From: Nothopassalora personata
Lineage: Eukaryota > Ascomycota > Dothideomycetes > Mycosphaerellales > Mycosphaerellaceae
Length of the DNA stretch: 64,000 nucleotides
Reading direction: 5' to 3'
NCBI GenBank assembly: GCA_033816765.1
Contig: CM066297.1
Coordinates: 1,296,573-1,360,572 of the forward strand
The notes under the pieces were generated by a model that saw only the letters and a program-made list of their open reading frames with translations, had not been told where the DNA came from and ran no database searches. How positions within the stretch are numbered: the stretch's first letter is position 1; every line of letters starts with the position of its first letter. Shown here one piece after another: positions 56,764-64,000 of the stretch. Made by a program: the position numbers and the translations under genes.

Positions 56764-57261
56764 TTATTAAGGCGATAGAGTAACGTAGTAATAGAGATAT
56801 ATACCTTCGAATGTAATAGTGCTTATTTATATATAGGGCTAAATTTGTATATACTAAAATAGCCCTATTTAGTCTTAGACTCGCTACGCAAATTAGCACT
56901 CCTAGCCTTCTAATTAGCTAAACGGTGCAGAACCGTGCTTGACGGAGCTTAAGCGAGCCTAGCGCGTGCGCTAGGCGAAGCCAAAGCCAATTCCTGCGGC
57001 GAGTCTGAGTTTACTGAGGTAATTTCAGGCGCGACTTCCACTTCTCCGCGGTTCGCGTATATCACGTGCAGCGCGACGATCCTGCAGATCACGGCCCGTG
57101 CGCCTCTGCATTAGCGAGATCTCTTTGTGGCTCAAACTCGACTCCAAGAAGGCACGAACAGCTTCACCTTAAGAATCGCAGCGTTTGTTGCAATCACGCT
57201 TAGTTTATTCCTACCCCACCACACCCGACTGCAGTCTAAGTGTCGTGACACGCCATAAAAA
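56764..57261. other. Boundary between RIPed repeats and host DNA; RPB11 upstream region
   Basis: 56764-56930 is AT-rich, CpA-poor DNA that continues the unrecognised stretch left of 35410. From about 56930 (GGTGCAGAACCGTGC) CpA becomes common. The last 330 bp should contain the RPB11 promoter; no distinct TATA box is seen, and ATCACGTGCAGC at about 57061 is an E-box-like site. Confidence 0.5.
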
Positions 57262-57900
57262 ATGAACGCTCCAGACAGGTACGTCCCCCAAACAACACCA
57301 AACACTGTCGCGCATTGTCAGGCACAACCATCACCATGGCGGGAGACGCGATGCCTGTCCTCGATGGCAGCGATCGCATGTATCCTGTTCATAGCGGCAA
57401 CAAATTACATATCAACAACCACTACGCCGCAAACATCGACCCGCGTCTCAATGGCAATGTGGGAACCAAGATCGACACCAGTGCTGATGAAGACCAAAGG
57501 TACGAGTCCTTCATCCTTGCTGATGGCGAGAAGAAGGTCGAGGTCGAGCCAGAGACTCGTAAGTACAGCCTCCATGTGACGCTTCCATCCGCCATACTGA
57601 CCTGTCCAAGGCGTTCCAAATGCCGCCATGTTCACCTTCAACAAGGAGGACCACACCCTCGGCAACCTCCTCCGCGCAAAGCTCGCCAAGTCCGATCACA
57701 TCCTCTTCGCCGGCTACCAAGTCCCTCATCCACTTTTCGCGACTGTCAAGCTGCGTGTGCAGACCGATGGTGTCATCAACCCGAAGGAAGCGGTCGTCAC
57801 GGCGTGCAAGGAGCTGGTGTCGGAGCTTCAGCAATTTGACCAGGAGTTTACTAAAGAGTTGGAGCTGAAGAAGATTGCCGGCGCTGGAGCAGATCTATAA
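57262..57900 (+). CDS. RPB11: DNA-directed RNA polymerase II subunit RPB11
   Basis: Three exons, 57262-57278, 57500-57558 and 57611-57900, give 366 nt (121 aa plus TAA). The protein starts MNAPDRYESF, as RPB11 does, then FTFNKEDHTLGNLLRAKL, FAGYQVPHPLF and KLRVQTDG, and ends with a helical ELELKKIAG tail. The length is that of fungal RPB11 (about 120 aa). It pairs with RPB3 in the alpha-like heterodimer that nucleates assembly of RNA polymerase II in the nucleus. Intron 1 is 221 nt and intron 2 is 52 nt; both have GT...AAG ends. The start is chosen because MNAPDR is the family's conserved N-terminus. Intron 1 is open in frame with exon 2 from 57315, which could mislead gene finders. Confidence 0.93.
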
Positions 57901-58841
57901 GAGGCCAGTCACAAGGACAGCGGTGGATAAGAGATTACAATGAGATGCATAGCGACGGCGTTCAGAAGAGCATATGGACATTGCTCGAGTGGAAACATGG
58001 CGCAAACAGGTGGCATGCAGCAGATGCTGCACTGATGATACCCCTCCTGCATAGTACGTTACGATAACAGGATGAACGAGAGCTCATGCTAGTGAGCAGA
58101 TAACTGCCACGGCCTCGTTTGTGCCCTTCGTGCTGCGAGATATGGATCCCCCGCTCCCATCACTCCGTCGAGACATGCAAAGGTGCAAAAAGCTCAGCAC
58201 CTCCACCGCATTCCCGCTCAGTCTGACTCGAACGCACGACCTAGCGACTAGTTATGCAAAAGAGAAAATCTGGCGGTTACCAGCACTGTTTACCAAGCTT
58301 GAGTTTTCCACTTCGACACGAAAGCTTCTGGTTGGTGTTGGGATCACCCAAGAATCCTTGTTATGGGGGCGCTGGATCATATACGTCTTGACGGTTCCAA
58401 GATCCCGTTCACCAAGCTTCAGTTTCCCGCTGAGAATCGTTCGTGTCTCGGCAGCATTGAAATCCCTCACAATCCATGTCCAAGGAGGGTGCTTGCAGTT
58501 TGTTTGCCCTCGGAGACCACCCAGGTGACTGAGCTGGATGGTTCGTCAAGCTTTGAATCTCTTATGTGATTGGCAAACACCATTTGAGCAGAGATATGCA
58601 GCCTCGCGAGGCGGCGAGGAGGTGGAGCTGAGAGGACGTGGTGGCTGGGAGGGAGTGCACATGATGAGCGTTTGGTGAGTGAAAGCCTTGGCGTTCGACT
58701 GCCGTAGGGCATCCCTTAGACCTTATGCTGGAGGCCCTCACATTTCATACTTCACTTCACTACCATCACCGACAAGAGTCCCGGACCATGTAGCTCAGCC
58801 TTGATATATACTGGCTCGGCATTACAACGTCGACCTACCAA
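57901..58841. other. Intergenic, no supported gene
   Basis: Short open frames on both strands (for example 58121-58528 plus, 58252-58470 minus) have no recognisable domain. Part of this stretch must hold the 5' exon(s) and promoter of the next gene. ATGATGAGCGTTTG followed by GTGAGT at about 58660 is a possible first exon end. Confidence 0.4.
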
Positions 58842-58901
58842 GTAAGTGCAGCATTCCACACGAGGGACCTGAACTGACTGCCATAGCTGTGCAACACCGC
58901 A

Positions 58902-60176
58902 GTGTCTATCGAAGCGCTAGAGGACTCCATCACACCCCGATCTGTCACCAACATCCTAAAATACAAAGGCTTCTCTCAAGCCGCACGCCAGCGTGAGCTC
59001 GCGAAAGAAGCCACCAGATTCACCGGCAACGCCATCCACTTCTTTTGCCACCAAATCACACCGGTCCTCGAAGCTCGACGCAAGGCTCTGCTCGCCACAG
59101 GCACTAGACGAAAGAAATACCACAAGAGCGCTGATCTCATTTGGAGAGACTTGCCACAAGAGCGGAAGTTCTACTGGGAACACCATGCGAATCTCCTCCG
59201 CCGGGCACTGAAAGACAAAGCGCTCCCAGCAGAGCAGCTTCTTCAAGACGCGGGTTTTCGCAACGAGTGGCAGGCATACCGACGTCTCGCGGAGATCGCG
59301 GTGGCGGATTACCTAGAGATTGCGATGCCGCAGTATGTGGAGGAAGCGACAATGGACAATATCACTACAGATGAAGAGTTGGCGGCAATGGTATCTGCGT
59401 CGGACCAGTTTGACCCTGATGCCTTGGCTTCTGCGATGGCTAGGATGGGAGCCATGGATGAGTTTCTGAAGCGCAATCCTGGCCAGATTGCCGATAACAG
59501 CATGGACGAGTTGCTTCTGAAGACGTGTCCACCCAGTGACACACACTCCAAGGACTTCATGGACCTACGCAACTATGCCAGAGACCGAAGCCCTAAATTT
59601 GTGGCAGGCCAGCGGCCTGGCTTGCCTGCATACGCAGCTCCTCCACCAGTGCCTGCCAGCGGCAGTCTCGGCTTGAGGCTTCACGGCTTGTCAAGTTCCT
59701 CATCAGGCAATGAATCGCTACTCGACACCATTCCCAAGACATTCGGGCCCGTTACCTCCCGCATGATCTATGGCAATTTCATCCAGCTCTATCCCTACGA
59801 CATCATTCGCAACGCCGCCACCGGCAAACATGCAACTGCCTTTCTCCGTCAGCTTGCAGACCTGCTCGGTGCCGACGGCAAAGAGTTCTTCTACTACTAT
59901 GCATACCCACATCTCTGGAAGTGTATCAAGCCTACCGAGGTGGATGAGACCATCGCGGCCGTCGCGCACAATCTATGGCAGTCTATGAAAGAGAGGGACA
60001 AAGAAGAGTGGAGGCGTGCTAGTGACGAGGCGAAGAAACTACTCGGAGATGGAAATATTGACGGGTTGACGAGGCTGCAGCTGGAGAGCAGCGATCCTGA
60101 GGTTCTGAAGCTGCATGAGATGACGAGGAAGGCCTTGAGAGAGGATAAGATGACGAGGCATGAGTTGAGGAGCTGA
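58902..60176 (+). CDS. Hypothetical protein, main exon (5' exon unresolved)
   Basis: An open frame of about 424 codons ends with TGA at 60174. The first in-frame ATG is only at about codon 142, and the frame is closed upstream by TAG near 58883, so an upstream exon is required. A donor GTAAGT at 58842, a CTGAC branch at about 58874 and acceptors at 58885-58886 or 58901-58902 fit a 45-61-nt intron. The protein is charged and mostly helical. Two segments, IWRDLPQERKFYWEHH near residue 78 and LWQSMKERDKEEWRRA near residue 360, resemble the last helix of HMG-box domains. That is a weak resemblance, and the function is unknown. Confidence 0.7.
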   Translation: MSIEALEDSITPRSVTNILKYKGFSQAARQRELAKEATRFTGNAIHFFCHQITPVLEARRKALLATGTRRKKYHKSADLIWRDLPQERKFYWEHHANLLRRALKDKALPAEQLLQDAGFRNEWQAYRRLAEIAVADYLEIAMPQYVEEATMDNITTDEELAAMVSASDQFDPDALASAMARMGAMDEFLKRNPGQIADNSMDELLLKTCPPSDTHSKDFMDLRNYARDRSPKFVAGQRPGLPAYAAPPPVPASGSLGLRLHGLSSSSSGNESLLDTIPKTFGPVTSRMIYGNFIQLYPYDIIRNAATGKHATAFLRQLADLLGADGKEFFYYYAYPHLWKCIKPTEVDETIAAVAHNLWQSMKERDKEEWRRASDEAKKLLGDGNIDGLTRLQLESSDPEVLKLHEMTRKALREDKMTRHELRS

Positions 60177-60612
60177 AGCGAGAACTGGATCCTACTTTGG
60201 AGATGGGGTTGTATCAACGACGACCAAGAAGATCTTGAACAGCGTGGCAGCGAGATTGGAATAGGTAGCTTAGTGCAATGAGGCTGTCCACCTACCATTG
60301 AGGGTTGAGTGACAGCAGCACATTGTGCTGACGAACGACAAAGGACCAGCAAAGCCCGTATGAAGAATGCATTGTACCCCTTTCGCCAAGCTGGTGTCTT
60401 TCAGGTCTGCTCCACGCAACGGAACAATGGCTTGCATTATACATATTAGCACGCACGCTCGCCATCACTCTCCCAGCATCCACACTCTCGTGCAGGTCGT
60501 CGAGCAAGGTCTCTCTCTCTACATTAAGTACTCCGTCATCATACTACATCGCAGAGCGAGTAGCACGGAAGGTACTCGTTACAGTACAGATCCTTGACAA
60601 GGCCTAGCAAGA
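60177..60612. other. Intergenic, no supported gene
   Basis: Normal-composition DNA holding the 3' region of the previous gene and the promoter of the next. A pyrimidine-rich CTCTCTCTCTAC at about 60512 lies 100 bp before the next ATG. Nothing else is seen. Confidence 0.5.
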
Positions 60613-61054
60613 ATGCTGACCCTTCTCTCCTCCCGTCGCCACTTCAGCTCCGCACCGTCACCACCTCCATCGGCGTTTGAACCCCTGCCGATCGACGTTG
60701 TGAAGATCGTGCTCGAAGAATGGGACAATCGAGATTTTGGCCGCTCCAGCGATGCCATCACGGACTGGCTCAACGCCCGCTGGGCAAAGACGGGAGTTCA
60801 AGCGAGCAGGGAGACTGTCTGCTTCACGCTACGACTCCACGGCAGAGATGCTATCATGGGACTTCCGGATCATCTGGACGGTGCGTTTACGAGGTGAGAT
60901 ACTCAGCTCTTGGGTGACGCTGCATGCGATAAGTGTTGGAGGTTGCTGGCCAAAGTTCCACTTCCAGGTCAGGTAAGGATTTCTTGGGTGGCTTTGTTGG
61001 TTGTTTGTCTGCTAACTTTATATCTCCCACTCTTTGTGCCTCAGTACGGGCTAG
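60613..61054 (+). CDS. Small hypothetical protein, 96 aa, two exons
   Basis: Exon 1 60613-60893 and exon 2 61045-61054 (TAG) give 97 codons. The intron 60894-61044 has a GTGAGA donor, a GCTAAC branch site and a CTCAG acceptor. The N-terminus MLTLLSSRRHFSSAP is basic and Ser-rich, as in mitochondrial presequences. The rest (DVVKIVLEEWDNRDFG...SDAITDWLNARWAKTG...SRETVCFTLRLHGRDA) looks like a small helical domain I do not recognise. An alternative with a 5-nt microexon GTCAG near 60970 would give a longer C-terminus; the simple two-exon model is preferred. Confidence 0.5.
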
Positions 61055-61218
61055 AGCTAGAATCCTAATATTGGTGCAATTAGATGTTCTTTGTCTCACT
61101 GGCCTTTTCCCTTCGCCTTAAATCTCGCGTCGTCTGACGTTCCTCTTCTTCCACCCTATTGTCTTTGACAACCCAGAACAAATCCACACCACGACTTACA
61201 GCAATCACGTATACCAAA

Positions 61219-61605
61219 ATGCAAATCACAACCTACCTAGCAGCTCTGCTATCCGCAGCCTCCATCGCCACCGCCGCCTCCGACTATCAAAACGCCCTCG
61301 CCTGCGCTCGCAAAAACCCCAGCACCAACGCCGCCATCTCCAAATTTTGCAACAAAAAGGGACCCAAGGGTGGGTACATCAACGACATCACCGTCCCTGG
61401 TACCCGCAGTGCCAAGGGAGTCTCCGTTGATGGGATAAGGGTCCGCTTGACTGGGAATTGTACGCCGAAGCAGTGGGTGCCACAACAGTATTGCCTCACG
61501 CAGCTGCATGAGATGTGTGCGCTTTCGCCGCATGGGAAGGGGTTTTATACGAGACGGTATGGACGGGGTGGTTGCCAAATTTGGAGTATTGAGAGTGCGA
61601 ATTAG
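61219..61605 (+). CDS. Small secreted cysteine-rich protein (effector candidate), 128 aa
   Basis: The start at 61219 (AAAATGC context) is preferred to the upstream in-frame ATG at 61159 because it gives a clean signal peptide, MQITTYLAALLSAASIATA, with likely cleavage after ATA or TAA. The mature part of ~108 residues has six cysteines (in ACAR, KFCN, GNCT, QYCL, EMCA and GGCQ), enough for three disulphides, and is basic. No known family is recognised. Small size, secretion and an even number of cysteines fit a fungal effector or antimicrobial-type protein; this is inference. It lies 4.3 kb from the RIPed repeat block. No intron is seen. Confidence 0.8.
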   Translation: MQITTYLAALLSAASIATAASDYQNALACARKNPSTNAAISKFCNKKGPKGGYINDITVPGTRSAKGVSVDGIRVRLTGNCTPKQWVPQQYCLTQLHEMCALSPHGKGFYTRRYGRGGCQIWSIESAN

Positions 61606-61967
61606 GGGAGGGGTGGCAGAGAGAGATGATAGCAGGATGTAAATGTCGTTTGATGTTGTTTTCTGCTCATATATCTGTCGTTATTCAAGCTGGTAGCTTA
61701 AAACCACCCCGTCTGTAGCCGCGTGTTGTCGCGCAATAGACCGCTGATGCATCTACAGTACCATGTCAAGATTATGTGAGGTTTATTGGCGTAATCACGT
61801 CGGACTGGTCACGGCTCGCCCCGTCGCTTATTCTAGCCGAGACTCTAAGTCATGCCTTTTCCACGAGCATTCGACCAAGTCCACGGCCAACATCATCCAC
61901 CTACACCGTGGTCGGTACATGTCGTCGAATCCGATAGCGACACGGGCCAATATAGCAAGCCGCTGCT
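61606..61967. other. Intergenic, no supported gene
   Basis: 3' region of the secreted-protein gene and upstream region of the hAT-derived gene. An open frame starting at 61763 overlaps the next gene in another frame and has no domain. Confidence 0.5.
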
Positions 61968-62975
61968 GTGAAGCTCAACATGCCTCGCGGCAGAGACGAC
62001 TGCTGGCTCGAAGTCAACCGCGCTCTCGACGAAGAATCAGGCAAGCGCCACCCACGCGTCACTTGCAAACATTGCGCGACAGAATGGACGTCCAACGAGA
62101 AAGCCAGGGTCATTGAGCATCTTCAGCGATGTAATGAGTTGCCAGAACAGCTATGGCGGACCTATCAACCACACCGATTGGACCCGACGCTGCCGTCGGC
62201 GGCGGAGCTTCAGCAGCAGCAACGCGCCCGTACCAGAGGAATTGGATCCATGTCATCAGCAGAACAAGACATCGCAACAGCCGCTTGTGCTCACTGGATC
62301 AATCATGCTGGACTAAACCCAAACATCACAGAACATCCTGCCTTCAGGGCGTTTGTCCGCACTCTTCGTCCAGCCTTCAAGGTTCCATCACGACATCAAC
62401 TGACTCACGCGCTGGTCGATGCCCCTTTGATGTTCATCGCCTTCCTTGCGGATCCACTTGAACAGCACCGTCGACCATTAATACTAGACAGCAACGAGGA
62501 GACTCAATCACGATCATTGCAGGCCTTCTTAATGAAGTACTGCGACGGCAATGCACACAAAGCGTCGAACCTACTCGGCGTGCTATCACTTCTTCGAGTC
62601 AAGTCTGGGCCATTCGACAATAACATGGTCTGGCTAGCAGCTCAGCAGATGACACCAATCTTGTGGTGGCAACACTTCTGGATCGAGACGCAACCAGACC
62701 TTGCCGAGTTATGCATGATCGCTCTTGCGATCGCTCCAGCTGGCGAGTCTCTAGAGAGGAACTGGTCACCCCACAACTTTGTGCACGTGCTGAAGAGGAA
62801 CCAACTCAGTCCGGAAGTGGTCAACCGTCTCGTCTGCACATTCTGGAACCTAAGGATCAAGCACGGGTGGGTCGACGAGACAGTAGCTGCTGGTACAGCA
62901 GAGCAACCGACAGATGTTGACGCGGAGTTCGAGCCCGACACTACGATGAACGGATTCTCAGGCATTTTAGGTTGA
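61968..62975 (+). CDS. hAT-transposase-derived protein lacking the catalytic core, 335 aa
   Basis: One open frame, with ATG at 61968 (or 61980, MPRGRDD). Residues 7-55 form a BED zinc finger with Cys33, Cys36, His51 and Cys55. Residues 98-145 match the region after BED in hAT transposases (AHWINHAGLNPNITEHPAFRAF, TLRPAFKVPSRHQL). The sequence then passes directly to FIAFLADP, which in full hAT proteins comes just before the C-terminal domain. Residues 225-300 are the hAT dimerisation domain (WWQHFWIE, DLAELCMIALAIAP, ESLERNWS, LKRNQLS). The RNase-H-like catalytic part, about 300 residues, is missing with the frame kept. It may be a domesticated DNA-binding protein or a non-autonomous relic. 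Confidence 0.8.
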   Translation: MKLNMPRGRDDCWLEVNRALDEESGKRHPRVTCKHCATEWTSNEKARVIEHLQRCNELPEQLWRTYQPHRLDPTLPSAAELQQQQRARTRGIGSMSSAEQDIATAACAHWINHAGLNPNITEHPAFRAFVRTLRPAFKVPSRHQLTHALVDAPLMFIAFLADPLEQHRRPLILDSNEETQSRSLQAFLMKYCDGNAHKASNLLGVLSLLRVKSGPFDNNMVWLAAQQMTPILWWQHFWIETQPDLAELCMIALAIAPAGESLERNWSPHNFVHVLKRNQLSPEVVNRLVCTFWNLRIKHGWVDETVAAGTAEQPTDVDAEFEPDTTMNGFSGILG

Positions 62976-64000
62976 GTGTCGAGGATAGTAATAGGTCAAA
63001 TGCGACGAAAGAGGAACCGAGCCACTTGCATGTCTTCTCATATAATTCAGCGCATGAATTTTGAGGCGAAGATCATCAAGAATACGGCGTCTAAGGCGAG
63101 CGTCGGCTTGACGTGGAAGGTTGTGCGGAAGCGCAAAGCGTCCGACCTCATACTTGTTCAGCCGCTTGCAGACAGAAATGTTCCATTGGTCGGTATTATG
63201 GTACTCAATGGGAGATGGGGAGATGGGGAGATGGAAGATCCACGACATGATTCAAGGTCGAGGCCCGCGAGGCATGCAAAGTGCATTTATGGTAGAGGCG
63301 ACAGTGTTGTGAATCGCTTTGAGTTTCTTTCACGCCTGGACTGTTCTGCAGGTACTTACTCGCGCCTCTTCAGGTCCGAGTCTAGACAGATACACCATGA
63401 GAGATAGCGCTGAGCGCCATAGTGATGTCAGCTGCCTTGCCGCACCTCAACGATGCATTGAAGGACCGCATGGTCTCTGTAGCATTGACAAAGAGAATCC
63501 ACTACATAGCTCGTATTGTCCATACCCAGTGACTTAAGCAAGAGGTATACACCTGGAAGGTGATGCCAGAAGTGCACTGTTGCAGGGATGTTGTCTTGGT
63601 GTGGCAAAACCGTTTGCATGTGAAAATGGCAGGGATGTCCCGCTGCGACCACAACGGTCGCGCATGTCTTCCGTACCGCATTCATGAGCTGAGTTCCAGT
63701 ACTGGTAGTATGGAAAGATGCATATATGCAGATTCTGATCACCAAAGCCTCATCCTTCACATCGCACACGCACACGCAACACTTGCCGAAGTGGACATGC
63801 TAGACGGCCACTGAAACTGTAGATGTGTACGTCCTCACCACGGCAGAACTTTTGCTCCGCCAATGTGACAAAAGCTGTTGACCACGTGCTTGTGATGAAG
63901 TGATTTTATACCACTCTCAAAAGCACCTTTCCCTGAAGCACCGCTACCAACTATCACCACCACTTGCGCCTCAATCCACCTCAACGTCCATCTACTATTA
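62976..64000. other. No supported gene
   Basis: Normal-composition DNA. Open frames at 62976-63407 (plus) and 63428-63775 (minus, 115 codons) have no recognisable domain, and the first starts without ATG. GGAGATGGGGAGATGGGGAG near 63211 is a three-unit microrepeat. The last 150 bp are pyrimidine-rich with a TTTTATACC element and may be the promoter of a gene beyond the window. Confidence 0.4.

Noticed and set aside
1..56930. Search for CRISPR-like arrays and rRNA genes
   Set aside because: Repeats are LTRs, nested copies or RIP-derived low complexity; no regular spacer array or rRNA signature was seen, and CRISPR is not expected in a fungus.
57315..57839. 174-codon plus-strand frame as an independent gene
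   Set aside because: It starts in RPB11 intron 1 and reads exon 3 out of frame; the three-exon RPB11 model explains the region.
58200..58260. Possible minus-strand tRNA (GGTCGTGCGTTCGAGTC)
   Set aside because: The T stem pairs at only 3 of 5 positions, and no acceptor or D arm could be placed.
63428..63775. 115-codon minus-strand open frame
   Set aside because: No domain, signal, splice context or codon pattern to support it; kept only as a possibility.

Overview
The window is a repeat-rich piece of a filamentous ascomycete genome, probably a Dothideomycete (inferred from short GT-AG introns and overall gene style, not proven). About 57 kb is retrotransposon DNA carrying a strong repeat-induced point mutation (RIP) signature. 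CpA/TpG dinucleotides are depleted and TpA enriched, CpG is left intact, nearly all premature stops are TAG or TAA at former Gln/Trp codons, and Cys codons have become Tyr. From about 56.94 kb to the end the composition is normal and host genes appear.

Layout of the repeat block. 1-6.24 kb is a decayed non-chromodomain Ty3/Gypsy element (A) with a solo LTR at 421-739. 6.4-10.74 kb is an unclassified element (B), followed by an inverted 389-bp piece of A gag. A second copy (C) of the unclassified element is split by a complete chromodomain Gypsy element, Gypsy-1 copy 1 (12007-18886, TSD GTTAC). Gypsy-3, another chromodomain element (21633-31452), carries in its 3' LTR a young un-RIPed gag-only LTR element E (28474-31397, TSD CTACG). 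An inverted Gypsy-3 fragment, a Copia-type solo LTR (32513-32778) and an unrecognised RIPed stretch follow. 35410-56758 is a nested set: Gypsy-1 copy 2 (TSD AGTAG) contains Gypsy-2 (41646-55753), which contains element D on the minus strand (46121-53638, TSD GGGGG). A second solo LTR of the 421-739 family (55791-56138, TSD TAGAC) also sits inside Gypsy-1 copy 2.

Three things stand out in the repeat block. First, in all five LTR families with a readable 5' end (Gypsy-1, -2, -3, D, E), the bases just after the 5' LTR are complementary to an 8-9-nt segment inside the same LTR. The pair changes together from family to family, as expected for Tf1-type self-priming rather than tRNA priming. Second, Gypsy-1 and Gypsy-2 carry, antisense to pol and before the 3' LTR, a homologous four-exon gene with conserved introns. 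In Gypsy-2 it reads in frame from ATG to TGA over 174 codons apart from RIP-type stops. Gypsy-3 has a separate single-exon antisense ORF with the same Cys-motif plus coiled-coil layout, next to an antisense tRNA-like sequence. Third, a near-perfect GC-rich palindrome (core CCGGTCCCGGGACCGG) occurs four times at or between retroelement segments.

Host gene block (56.9-64 kb, all + strand): RPB11 (57262-57900, three exons), a hypothetical protein whose 5' exon is unresolved (58902-60176), a small two-exon gene (60613-61054), a small secreted six-cysteine protein that is an effector candidate (61219-61605), and a hAT-transposase-derived protein with BED finger and dimerisation domain but no catalytic core (61968-62975). 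No firm gene is seen after 62976.
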